A DNA stretch of 5,394 bases from an uncultured Clostridia bacterium. Its GTDB lineage: Bacteria; Bacillota; Clostridia; Oscillospirales; Acutalibacteraceae. How positions within the stretch are numbered: position 1 is the stretch's first letter; every line of letters starts with the position of its first letter. Of the stretch, positions 1-5,259 are shown piece by piece. Both the position numbers and the translations under genes were made by a program. The notes below the pieces were generated by a model. The model was given only the letters and a program-made list of their open reading frames with translations, was not told the origin of the DNA and ran no database searches. The DNA lies in NCBI GenBank assembly GCA_947565265.1, contig CANOFK010000100.1, positions 1 to 5,394 of the forward strand, written 5' to 3'.

Positions 1-616
1 GGAAACCCCCGTAACCCCCTCCACCCCGGAAACGCCCCAGTCGGCTCCAGCCGGGCAGCCAGCCCCCCAACCGGCAGAGGAGCCCGCTTGGACGCCCCCC
101 ACCCCCCAGCTCACCCTGGACCCGGACCCGGTGGCCCCGTCCATCCAGTTCCCCCAGCCGCCCCGTGCCCCGGAGCCTCCCGCCCCGGAGCCCCAGCCGG
201 CGCCCCCTCAGCAGTCCGGGCAGGAGCAGCCCCCTGTGCAGTACGCCACCTACAACTACAATTTCAACGCCCCGCCTGAGCCCAACGGCTACCAGCCCCC
301 CAACTTCACGGCCCAAAGCTACCAGGCGCGGCCCCAGCAGCCCAAGTACACCACGCCCCCTCCGGGCTATCAGCAAAAAAGCCGCCTGGCTGCCGGCCTG
401 CTGGCCTTTATGCTGGGGGGCCTGGGCATCCACAACTTCTACCTGGGGTTCAATACACGGGGCACCATCCAGCTTATCCTCTGCCTGGCAGTGGGCCTGT
501 TCACCTGCGGCCTGGGCTCTATCGCCGCCTTCATCTGGGGTTTCATCGAGGCTGTGGGCCTCCTCTCCTCCAACAACCCCCGGTTCGACGGCAACGGTGT
601 CATCCTGCGGGATTGA
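1..616 (+). CDS. TM2-domain membrane protein, proline-rich, 5' end outside window
   Basis: The frame is open from the first bases and ends at TGA 614-616, giving about 204 visible residues; a GTG at 131 lies inside the open frame and need not be the start. The first ~120 residues are dominated by Pro, Ala, Gln and Glu, with a Tyr/Asn-rich patch (YNYNFNAPPEPNGYQPPNF), as expected of an extended, disordered segment. From about residue 126 a typical TM2 domain follows: a basic KSR, a first hydrophobic helix with LGGLGIHNFYLG (visible residues ~138-149), a short turn NTRGT, then a second helix (~157-185) ending near SSNNPRFDGNG. TM2 proteins are small two-helix membrane proteins; their bacterial role is poorly defined. 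In Clostridia such proteins often carry an N-terminal zinc ribbon, which would lie outside the window and cannot be seen. The family call is firm; the function is unknown. Confidence 0.88.
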   Translation, partial: ETPVTPSTPETPQSAPAGQPAPQPAEEPAWTPPTPQLTLDPDPVAPSIQFPQPPRAPEPPAPEPQPAPPQQSGQEQPPVQYATYNYNFNAPPEPNGYQPPNFTAQSYQARPQQPKYTTPPPGYQQKSRLAAGLLAFMLGGLGIHNFYLGFNTRGTIQLILCLAVGLFTCGLGSIAAFIWGFIEAVGLLSSNNPRFDGNGVILRD

Positions 617-642
617 CCCCCAACCGCCGGCAAATTCTACCC

Positions 643-675
643 AAAAAGCGCCCGGGGCCACCCCCGGCGCTTTTT
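643..675 (+). terminator. Intrinsic terminator of the TM2 gene
   Basis: AAAAAGCGCC (643-652) pairs with GGCGCTTTTT (666-675), and GGGG (654-657) pairs with CCCC (662-665), leaving one bulged C at 653 and a four-base loop. The stem ends in a run of five T. It starts 26 bases after the TM2 stop codon, so it should separate that gene from the unit that follows. The A-run on the left arm means it could also work for transcripts arriving from the minus strand. Confidence 0.9.
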
Positions 676-722
676 GTATACCTTTTAAATAGGCTGTCCC
701 CCGCCCCCTTTAAAAACAAGTA

Positions 723-751
723 TTTACAAATCAGGAAATAAATGGTAAAAT
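723..751 (+). promoter_or_regulatory. Sigma-A type promoter ahead of miniprotein and metG
   Basis: TTTACA (723-728) and TAAAAT (746-751) are separated by exactly 17 bases, and TGG (743-745) directly before the -10 gives an extended -10 element. The surroundings are AT-rich in an otherwise GC-rich window. Transcription would start near 757-760, about 33 bases before the ATG at 792. As no terminator with a U-run is visible between here and metG, the promoter may serve the whole downstream operon; that part is inference. Confidence 0.8.
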
Positions 752-791
752 ATATGTTAATTACAGTTTTATACGGAAACTGGAGGCGTTT

Positions 792-887
792 ATGAGAGAT
801 AAGCGGACCCTTTTCGTGCGGGTCACCGCCGGCCTGCTGGCCCTTCTGATGCTGGCCGCGGTGTTCTCCGCGCTGCTCATGCGTTAG
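792..887 (+). CDS. 31-residue single-pass membrane miniprotein, unknown function
   Basis: ATG 792 is preceded by TGGAGG (781-786) with a 5-base gap and followed by 30 sense codons to TAG 885-887. The peptide starts with a basic segment MRDKRTLFVR and continues with one hydrophobic helix (about residues 11-30: VTAGLLALLMLAAVFSALLM), ending in Arg. Basic N-terminus plus one helix predicts an N-in single-span membrane protein with almost nothing outside the bilayer. A well-placed promoter and ribosome binding site, rather than length, are the evidence that it is translated. The overall design recalls the ~31-residue Prli42 stressosome-associated miniproteins and DUF4044-type small proteins of Firmicutes, but I see no motif that proves relationship. 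It could also act as a leader ORF for metG; it has only three Met codons and no Met run, so attenuation by methionine is not suggested. Confidence 0.6.
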   Translation: MRDKRTLFVRVTAGLLALLMLAAVFSALLMR

Positions 888-930
888 CAGCCCCGCCGTT
901 TGCCGCAGATCATGGGAGGAGGAAGGTAAG

Positions 931-984
931 TTGCGCATCTTTTTGGCCATCATAAAGTGTAATGTGTTTTCCCGGCGAATGTGA
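931..984 (+). CDS. Possible 17-residue TTG-started mini-ORF in the metG leader
   Basis: AGGAGG (917-922), inside a longer purine run GGGAGGAGGAAGG, sits 8 bases before TTG 931, which opens 17 codons ending at TGA 982-984. The predicted peptide is short and hydrophobic-then-basic (MRIFLAIIKCNVFSRRM if TTG is read as Met). No other start codon near this Shine-Dalgarno sequence gives a longer frame: the ATG at 912 within it stops after five codons. This may be a translated leader peptide, a remnant, or simply a purine-rich RNA segment. Length alone gives no support. Confidence 0.2.
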   Translation: MRIFLAIIKCNVFSRRM

Positions 985-994
985 CCCCCGCACA

Positions 995-1016
995 CATGGC
1001 CGGGCGTCCGGCCATG
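995..1016 (+). repeat. Perfect 9-bp inverted repeat in the metG leader
   Basis: CATGGCCGG (995-1003) and CCGGCCATG (1008-1016) are perfect reverse complements around the tetraloop GCGT. In RNA this is a very stable hairpin ending 35 bases before the metG Shine-Dalgarno sequence. There is no T-run after it, so it is not a standard terminator. It could protect or process the 5' end of the metG message, or be a protein-binding palindrome. A much weaker 5-bp hairpin (ACGGT 1032-1036, ACCGT 1040-1044) follows. Confidence 0.6.
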
Positions 1017-1061
1017 GCACAGTAAGATCATACGGTAGAACCGTTACTTTGGGAGGAAACT

Positions 1062-3047
1062 ATGGAAAACAACTATAAAGGGAAATATTATATCACCACC
1101 GCCATTGCCTACACCTCTGGCAAGCCCCACATCGGCAATGTGTCCGACCCCGTTGTGGCGGACGCCATCGCCCGTTTCAAGCGTATGCAGGGCTATGACG
1201 TCTACTTTCAGACCGGCACCGACGAACACGGCAAAAAGAACGAGCAAAAGGCCAAAGCCCAGGGCGTTACCCCCCAGGCGTACGTAGACGGCACCGCCGC
1301 CCTGGTCCGGCAGCAGTTCGACCTGATGAACCTCTCCTACGACCACTTTATCCGCACCACCGACGAATACCACGTCAAAGAGGTGCAAAAGATTTTCAAA
1401 AAGCTCTATGACCAGGGGGATATCTATAAAGGCGCCTACGAGGGCCTCTATTGCGACGAATGCGAGTCCTTCCTCACCGAAAGCCAGTTGGTAGACGGCA
1501 AGTGCCCCGACTGCGGCCGCACCCCCCGCCCGGAAAAGGAGGAGGCCTATTTCTTCAAGATGAGCAACTACGCCCAGCGGCTCATCGACCACATCAACGC
1601 CCACCCGGACTTCATCCAGCCCGTGTCCCGGCGCAACGAGATGATGAACAACTTCCTGCTGCCCGGCCTACAGGATCTGTGCGTGTCCCGCACCTCCATC
1701 AAGTGGGGCGTGCCCGTAGACTTTGACCCCCAGCACGTGGTCTATGTCTGGCTGGATGCCCTAACCAACTATATTACCGGCATCGGGTATCACTGCGGCG
1801 GCGAAAGCGGCGAACTCTTCAACCGGTTCTGGCCCGCCGACTTGCACGTTATCGGCAAAGACATCACCCGGTTCCACACCATCTACTGGCCCATCTTCCT
1901 CATGGCCCTGGGCCTACCCCTGCCCAAGCAGGTGTTCGGCCACCCCTGGTTCATGATGGACGGGGGCAAGATGAGCAAATCCGCCGGCAATGTCCTGTAT
2001 GCCGATGACCTGGTGGATATCTTCGACGTAGACGCCGTGCGGTACTTCGTGCTGCGGGAGCTCCCCTTTGAAAGCGACGGCGACATCACCTGGGAGGCCG
2101 TGAACAACCGCACCAACAGCGACCTGGCCAATGTGCTGGGCAACCTGGTAAACCGCACCATCTCCATGCTCAATAAGTATTTTGACGGCAAGGTGGAGGA
2201 CTGCGGCGTGGCCGAGTCCTGCGACGATGACCTGCGGGCCGTGGTCAGTGCCTGCCGGGACAAGATGGCGGCAAAGATGGACCAGTTGCACACCGCCGAC
2301 GCCCTCAACGAGCTCTTCACCCTGTTCAAGCGCTGCAATAAATATATTGACGAAACCGCCCCCTGGCTGCTGGCCAAAGATACCTTCAAGTACGCCCGGC
2401 TGTCCACGGTGCTGTATAACCTGGCCGATTCCATCACCACCGGCGCCACCCTGCTCTTCCCCTTTATGCCGGATACCTCCGTGTCCATCCTCCGGCAGTT
2501 GGGCACCGTGCCCCTGCCCTGGGAGCACCTGGCCCAGGCCCACAACTACCCTGTTAAGGGTGGCGAGGTGACGGACAAGCCGGAAATCCTCTTCCAGCGC
2601 CAGGAACTGGACGACGTCTACGCCCGGCTGGAGGAGAAGTACGCCGCTGAAAAGGCCGCTGCCGCCGCCCCGGACCCGGATATGGAAGCCCGCATCCGCC
2701 TGGGCCAGCAGCTCCACGAAACCTTAAAAATCGGTATCGAGGACTTCATGTCCATTGACCTGCGGGTGGCCAAGGTGGTCGATTGCCAGCCCGTCAAGCG
2801 GGCCAAAAAGCTTTTGCGCCTCACCCTGGATGACGGCACCGCCACCCTGCGCACCGTGGCCTCCGGCATTGCCCAGTACTATAAGCCGGAGGAGCTGGTG
2901 GGCCGCCAGGTAGCCGTGGTGTCCAACCTGCGCCCCGCCACCCTCTGCGGCGTAGAGAGCCAGGGCATGATCCTGGCCGCGGACGCCGGCGAGGGGGTCC
3001 GGGTCCTCTTTACCGACGGCCTCCCGGTAGGTTCCAGGCTCCGGTAA
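1062..3047 (+). CDS. metG: Methionyl-tRNA synthetase (long form with C-terminal tRNA-binding domain)
   Basis: This cytoplasmic class I aminoacyl-tRNA synthetase joins methionine to elongator and initiator tRNA-Met using ATP. The 661-residue product has the ATP-binding HIGN signature at residues 23-26 and KMSKS at 303-307. A zinc knuckle lies in the inserted domain, with Cys131, Cys134, Cys148 and Cys151 (CX2C-X13-CX2C), within the typical context YCDECESF and CPDCGRTP. An alpha-helical anticodon-binding domain follows (about 350-520, including the ETAPWLLAKD segment), then an Ala/Glu-rich linker and an OB-fold Trbp111-type tRNA-binding domain from about 561 (DFMSIDLRVAKV) to the end, with the usual SQGMILAA motif. 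The length is normal for the dimeric long form. ATG 1062 is well supported by GGAGG (1052-1056) with a 5-base gap. The leader shows no complete T-box. tatD follows 74 bases downstream. Confidence 0.97.
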   Translation: MENNYKGKYYITTAIAYTSGKPHIGNVSDPVVADAIARFKRMQGYDVYFQTGTDEHGKKNEQKAKAQGVTPQAYVDGTAALVRQQFDLMNLSYDHFIRTTDEYHVKEVQKIFKKLYDQGDIYKGAYEGLYCDECESFLTESQLVDGKCPDCGRTPRPEKEEAYFFKMSNYAQRLIDHINAHPDFIQPVSRRNEMMNNFLLPGLQDLCVSRTSIKWGVPVDFDPQHVVYVWLDALTNYITGIGYHCGGESGELFNRFWPADLHVIGKDITRFHTIYWPIFLMALGLPLPKQVFGHPWFMMDGGKMSKSAGNVLYADDLVDIFDVDAVRYFVLRELPFESDGDITWEAVNNRTNSDLANVLGNLVNRTISMLNKYFDGKVEDCGVAESCDDDLRAVVSACRDKMAAKMDQLHTADALNELFTLFKRCNKYIDETAPWLLAKDTFKYARLSTVLYNLADSITTGATLLFPFMPDTSVSILRQLGTVPLPWEHLAQAHNYPVKGGEVTDKPEILFQRQELDDVYARLEEKYAAEKAAAAAPDPDMEARIRLGQQLHETLKIGIEDFMSIDLRVAKVVDCQPVKRAKKLLRLTLDDGTATLRTVASGIAQYYKPEELVGRQVAVVSNLRPATLCGVESQGMILAADAGEGVRVLFTDGLPVGSRLR

Positions 3048-3051
3048 GCTG

Positions 3052-3084
3052 CCGCGGGCAAAGCTATGCGGCCTTTACCCGCGG
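3052..3084 (+). repeat. Hairpin in the metG-tatD gap
   Basis: CCGCGGGCAAAG (3052-3063) pairs with CTTTACCCGCGG (3073-3084) with a single C-A mismatch and a nine-base loop. It begins 5 bases after the metG stop codon. No T-run follows, so full termination is unlikely; an RNA-processing, stabilising or partial-attenuation role between metG and tatD is more plausible. Confidence 0.6.
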
Positions 3085-3121
3085 TAAACCCTTGTCCCTT
3101 CTCCCTGAAAGGAGGATAGCT

Positions 3122-3946
3122 ATGCCCGCAAAAGAGATCTACGAGATCTACGATTCCCACGCCCATTACGATGACGATGCCTTTGCCGGCGACAGGGCCT
3201 GGTTGCTGGAGCACGAGTTACCCCTGGGCGGTGTGCGCTGTGTTATCAACATGGGCACCCGCATCCGTAGCTGCGCCGCCTCTATGGGGCTGGCCGACCT
3301 GAACCCCTACTTCTTCGCGGCAGTGGGCATCCACCCGGAGGAGATCGATGACTCCCTGCCGGAAAACTGGCTGGACTGCCTGCGGGTCTGGCTGGAGGGC
3401 GGCGCCGTAGCCGTGGGCGAAATCGGCCTGGACTACCACTGGAAGGACACCGCCCCGCGGGACCGGCAGATCCAGGTGTTCACCGCCCAGTTGGAGTTGG
3501 CCAACCAGATGGGGTTCCCCGTCTGTGTCCATGACCGGGACGCCCACTCCGACGTGCTGGAACTGCTCCGACTCTACCGCCCCCAGGGGGTCGTGCACTG
3601 CTTTTCCGGCAGCGTAGAGATGGCCCGCGCGATTGTGGATTTGGGGATGTACATTGGCATCGGCGGGGCGGTCACCTTTAAAAACGCCCGCAAAATCACC
3701 GAGGTCGCCCGGGCCATCCCCCTGGACCGCCTGCTGCTGGAAACCGACGCCCCCTACATGGCCCCCGACCCCCACCGGGGCACCCGCAACGATTCCACCT
3801 ATATCCCCCTCATCGCGGAGAAGATCGCCCAGCTGCGGGGGGAAACCACCCGCAGCATCCTGGAGGCCGCTAACGGGAACCTGCGCCGGCTCTTCCGCCT
3901 GGACAACATCCCCCAACACATCGCCCCGGTCACACATATCTATTAA
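3122..3946 (+). CDS. tatD: TatD-family metal-dependent hydrolase / DNase
   Basis: The 274-residue product has the full set of TatD metal-site signatures of the amidohydrolase fold: DSHAHYDD with His13 and His15 at the N-terminus, VGIHPEE, GEIGLDYHW with Glu100, VHDRDAH with His137, VVHCFSGS with His159 and LLLETDAPYMAP with Asp209. Members are cytoplasmic metal-dependent hydrolases; several act as 3'-5' exonucleases or deoxyribonucleases, but the natural substrate in Clostridia is not settled. The ATG at 3122 is chosen because AAAGGAGG (3108-3115) lies six bases upstream; an in-frame TTG at 3092 would add ten residues, would place this Shine-Dalgarno sequence inside the gene and has none of its own. 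tatD next to the methionyl-tRNA synthetase gene is the common Firmicutes arrangement. The C-terminal tail after about residue 250 is unremarkable. Length is normal for the family. Confidence 0.95.
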   Translation: MPAKEIYEIYDSHAHYDDDAFAGDRAWLLEHELPLGGVRCVINMGTRIRSCAASMGLADLNPYFFAAVGIHPEEIDDSLPENWLDCLRVWLEGGAVAVGEIGLDYHWKDTAPRDRQIQVFTAQLELANQMGFPVCVHDRDAHSDVLELLRLYRPQGVVHCFSGSVEMARAIVDLGMYIGIGGAVTFKNARKITEVARAIPLDRLLLETDAPYMAPDPHRGTRNDSTYIPLIAEKIAQLRGETTRSILEAANGNLRRLFRLDNIPQHIAPVTHIY

Positions 3947-3987
3947 AGCCGGGTAAAATATGGTTTTACATGGGAGTCAATCAAGCT

Positions 3988-4632
3988 ATGGAAAACGAAA
4001 AGACTGAGATCGGCCTTTTTCACGGGGCCAGTATTACCTATGCGTATCAGGAAAACCTGTATATCAACATGACCAACCTCTGCCCCAACCGCTGCGATTT
4101 TTGCCTGCGCCAGAACAGTTCCGGCAGCCTGTACGCCACCAACCTCTGGTACCAGGACGGCGAGCCCACCCGCCAGGAGATATGGTCCCAGCTACAGCGC
4201 CGGGACCTGAACCGCTATATGGAGATCGTGTTCTGCGGCTATGGCGAGCCCGCCTGCCGCTGGGACGACATGATGTGGCTCTGCGACCAGATCCGGGCCC
4301 GCGGCTCCCACTTCATCCGCCTCAATACCAACGGCCTGGCCAACCTTATCACCGGCCGCAACGCCGCCCTTGAGTTGGACGGCCGGTTCGACGCCGTTTC
4401 CGTCAGCCTCAACGCCAGCACCGCCGAGGGCTACGACGCCATCTGCCACAGCCGTTTCGGCCTACAGGCTTTCCCAGCCATCCTGCGGTTTACCAGCACC
4501 GCGGTGCTCAACGTCCCCCATGTGCGCATGACGGTGGTCAGCACCATGCCCAAAGCCGAGCAGGACGCCTGCCGCCAGATCGCCGAAAGCGTCGGCGCCG
4601 ATTTTTTCGTGCGGGAATATATTGCCTCCTAA
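3988..4632 (+). CDS. TatD-associated radical SAM protein
   Basis: The 214-residue product has the radical SAM iron-sulfur motif CPNRCDFC (Cys32, Cys36, Cys39; CX3CX2C), preceded by NLYINMTNL. Further elements match the fold: FCGYGEP at 82-88 (GGE-like SAM-binding motif), the LNTNG strand at 112-116 and VSLNAS at 139-144. The short length, the motif context and the position directly after tatD fit the family described as TatD-linked radical SAM protein (TIGR04038), whose reaction is unknown. No second iron-sulfur cysteine cluster or SPASM-type C-terminus is visible. Start choice is uncertain: ATG 3988 has GGGAG (3972-3976) 11 bases upstream, while in-frame ATG 3970 would add six residues but lacks a clear ribosome binding site. 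The 41-base gap to tatD suggests one transcript. In Bacillus the post-tatD position is usually followed by rnmV-ksgA, absent here. Confidence 0.9.
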   Translation: MENEKTEIGLFHGASITYAYQENLYINMTNLCPNRCDFCLRQNSSGSLYATNLWYQDGEPTRQEIWSQLQRRDLNRYMEIVFCGYGEPACRWDDMMWLCDQIRARGSHFIRLNTNGLANLITGRNAALELDGRFDAVSVSLNASTAEGYDAICHSRFGLQAFPAILRFTSTAVLNVPHVRMTVVSTMPKAEQDACRQIAESVGADFFVREYIAS

Positions 4633-4644
4633 TTGGCATCCTAA

Positions 4645-4677
4645 TGGGGAAACTTCTCTCTTTGGGAGGAATCCCCA
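4645..4677 (+). promoter_or_regulatory. Hairpin enclosing the ribosome binding site of the small lipoprotein ORF
   Basis: TGGGGA (4645-4650) pairs with TCCCCA (4672-4677), whose last base is the A of the start codon. Inside it, TTCTCTC (4654-4660) pairs with GGGAGGA (4664-4670) with two G-U wobbles and a TTT loop. The whole Shine-Dalgarno sequence and the edge of the start codon are therefore double-stranded. The stem begins 12 bases after the stop codon of the radical SAM gene, close enough for a terminating ribosome to disturb it, so translational coupling is possible. The pairing is seen; the function is inferred. Confidence 0.45.
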
Positions 4678-4835
4678 TGTATCTTGCCAAAATATGGCTG
4701 GCCCTGCTGGGCCTGTTGCTGGCCCTGTCCTTCACCGCCTGCGCCTCCCCCGCCGGCCCCGCCCAGGGCACCGAGCTGGGCGGCCTGCGCCGGGTTTCTG
4801 TCCTTACCCCCGGTGTTCTGCCTCCGGCGGCTTAA
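4677..4835 (+). CDS. Small lipoprotein-like ORF, possibly truncated by a repeat
   Basis: ATG 4677 has GGAGG (4665-4669) seven bases upstream and encodes 52 residues; an earlier in-frame ATG at 4644 would add eleven but lacks a comparable site. Residues 1-21 form a lipoprotein-type signal peptide: a Lys at position 5, then a Leu-rich core and the lipobox-like SFTAC with Cys22. Phe at the -3 position is less usual than Leu. Export with lipidation of Cys22 would leave a mature part of only about 31 residues, rich in Pro, Ala and Gly. The last part of the frame, from about RVSVL on, is shared with sequence upstream of the second repeat copy, and the stop codon TAA 4833-4835 lies inside the repeat palindrome. 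The gene may therefore be a longer lipoprotein cut short by repeat insertion. It may equally be a chance frame with a good ribosome binding site. Confidence 0.45.
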   Translation: MYLAKIWLALLGLLLALSFTACASPAGPAQGTELGGLRRVSVLTPGVLPPAA

Positions 4836-4919
4836 ACCCCTTTCTGTAGAAAGGGGTTTAAGAATCCCCAAAGACTTTCATGCCGTTATCCACGGCCCTC
4901 TTTGCGCCACACCCCTCCT
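4819..4919 (+). repeat. 101-bp palindromic direct repeat, copy 1
   Basis: This segment is repeated 117 bases downstream (4936-5036) with 98 of 101 bases identical; the differences are c4868/t4985, a4892/g5009 and a4911/g5028. It contains a perfect 15-bp inverted repeat around GT (CTTAAACCCCTTTCT 4831-4845, AGAAAGGGGTTTAAG 4848-4862) and a second small hairpin GCCGT-TATCC-ACGGC (4882-4896). No T-run follows the large palindrome, so it is not a classical terminator. A looser match (CGGGTTTC..TCCTT, 4791-4805 versus 4922-4936) suggests the unit may extend further left, with a 14-base insertion in this copy. Confidence 0.9.
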
Positions 4920-4935
4920 AGCGGGTTTCCATCCT

Positions 4936-5036
4936 TGCCTCCGGCGGCTTAAACCCCTTTCTGTAGAAAGGGGTTTAAGAATCCTCAAAGACTTTCATGC
5001 CGTTATCCGCGGCCCTCTTTGCGCCACGCCCCTCCT
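4936..5036 (+). repeat. 101-bp palindromic direct repeat, copy 2
   Basis: Second copy of the unit at 4819-4919, separated from it by 16 bases. The large palindrome (4948-4979) is identical to that of copy 1. The small hairpin is GCCGT-TATCC-GCGGC (4999-5013): the A-to-G change turns a U-A pair into U-G, so the stem survives in a + strand RNA but would be broken in a minus strand RNA. No reading frame of coding character crosses both copies. Confidence 0.9.
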
Positions 5037-5056
5037 CGACCATCCGCTCCGCTTGG

Positions 5057-5190
5057 TGTTCTCTTATTTTTCTTTTTCTATTTTTCTTTTTTCTGTTATA
5101 TTTTTTGTTTTTCTTTGATTTTGTGTTTTTTGCAATTTTTTCACTTTATTTCCGATTTTCCCATCCATTTCCTCTATCTATATAAAGAGG
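5057..5190. other. AT-rich, T-tract-laden intergenic segment
   Basis: The + strand is mostly T and C, with tracts of five or six T at 5067, 5073, 5081, 5087, 5101, 5108, 5126 and 5136 among others, whereas the rest of the window is GC-rich. Several tract centres (near 5110, 5120, 5128 and 5138) are roughly one helix turn apart, which could bend the DNA. Apparent frames here are Phe/Ser-rich on + and Lys-rich on - and look like products of composition. It holds no gene that I can support. It ends in the 5-bp inverted repeat CCTCT/AGAGG (5171-5175, 5186-5190). Confidence 0.7.
5158..5186 (+). promoter_or_regulatory. Possible promoter before a terminator hairpin
   Basis: TTCCCA (5158-5163, four of six consensus bases) and TATAAA (5181-5186, five of six) are 17 bases apart, at the end of the AT-rich tract. 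Start of transcription would be near 5193, about 20 bases before the terminator hairpin at 5213. AT-rich sequence produces such matches by chance, so this is only a candidate. Confidence 0.25.
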
Positions 5191-5212
5191 CCGCTCCCTG
5201 CCCGCCCCACCA

Positions 5213-5259
5213 GCTATTCTCTCGACTATCTGTCGAGAAAATAGCCGGTTTTTCTTTTT
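5213..5259 (+). terminator. Intrinsic terminator, + strand
   Basis: GCTATTCTCTCGAC (5213-5226) pairs with GTCGAGAAAATAGC (5232-5245) with one C-A mismatch and a five-base loop TATCT. TTTTT (5249-5253) and TTTTT (5255-5259), broken by one C, follow after CGG. The shape is right for rho-independent termination of transcripts from the left. It could end the metG-tatD-radical SAM unit, some 580 bases after its last large gene, or a short transcript starting in the AT-rich tract. Confidence 0.75.

Noticed and set aside
600..1031. 143-codon minus-strand open frame between the TM2 gene and metG
   Set aside because: It runs antisense across the terminator, the promoter and the miniprotein, has no good ribosome binding site, and its product is of mixed low-complexity composition with no recognisable domain.
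1032..1048. T-box-like GGTAGAACCG before metG
   Set aside because: It resembles the T-box core GGTGGNACCGCG, but the TGGN that must pair with the tRNA end is changed to TAGA, and no terminator with a U-run follows. I could not find the rest of a T-box.
3092..3121. Ten-residue N-terminal extension of tatD from TTG 3092
   Set aside because: It would place the strong AAAGGAGG inside the gene, has no ribosome binding site of its own, and family members begin shortly before the DSHAH motif.
4858..4881. Minus-strand peptide MKVFGDS inside the repeat copies
   Set aside because: Seven codons, no ribosome binding site, and the copies differ by a Gly-to-Glu change; no sign of coding selection.
4819..5036. 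CRISPR array
   Set aside because: Only two units, each 101 bp with a 16-base gap; CRISPR repeats are far shorter and spacers longer and unique. No cas gene is seen.
5064..5168. 34-codon Lys-rich minus-strand frame starting MDGKIGNKVKK
   Set aside because: GAGG lies only two bases from the ATG, and the Lys content simply reflects the A-rich strand; no promoter on that strand is convincing.
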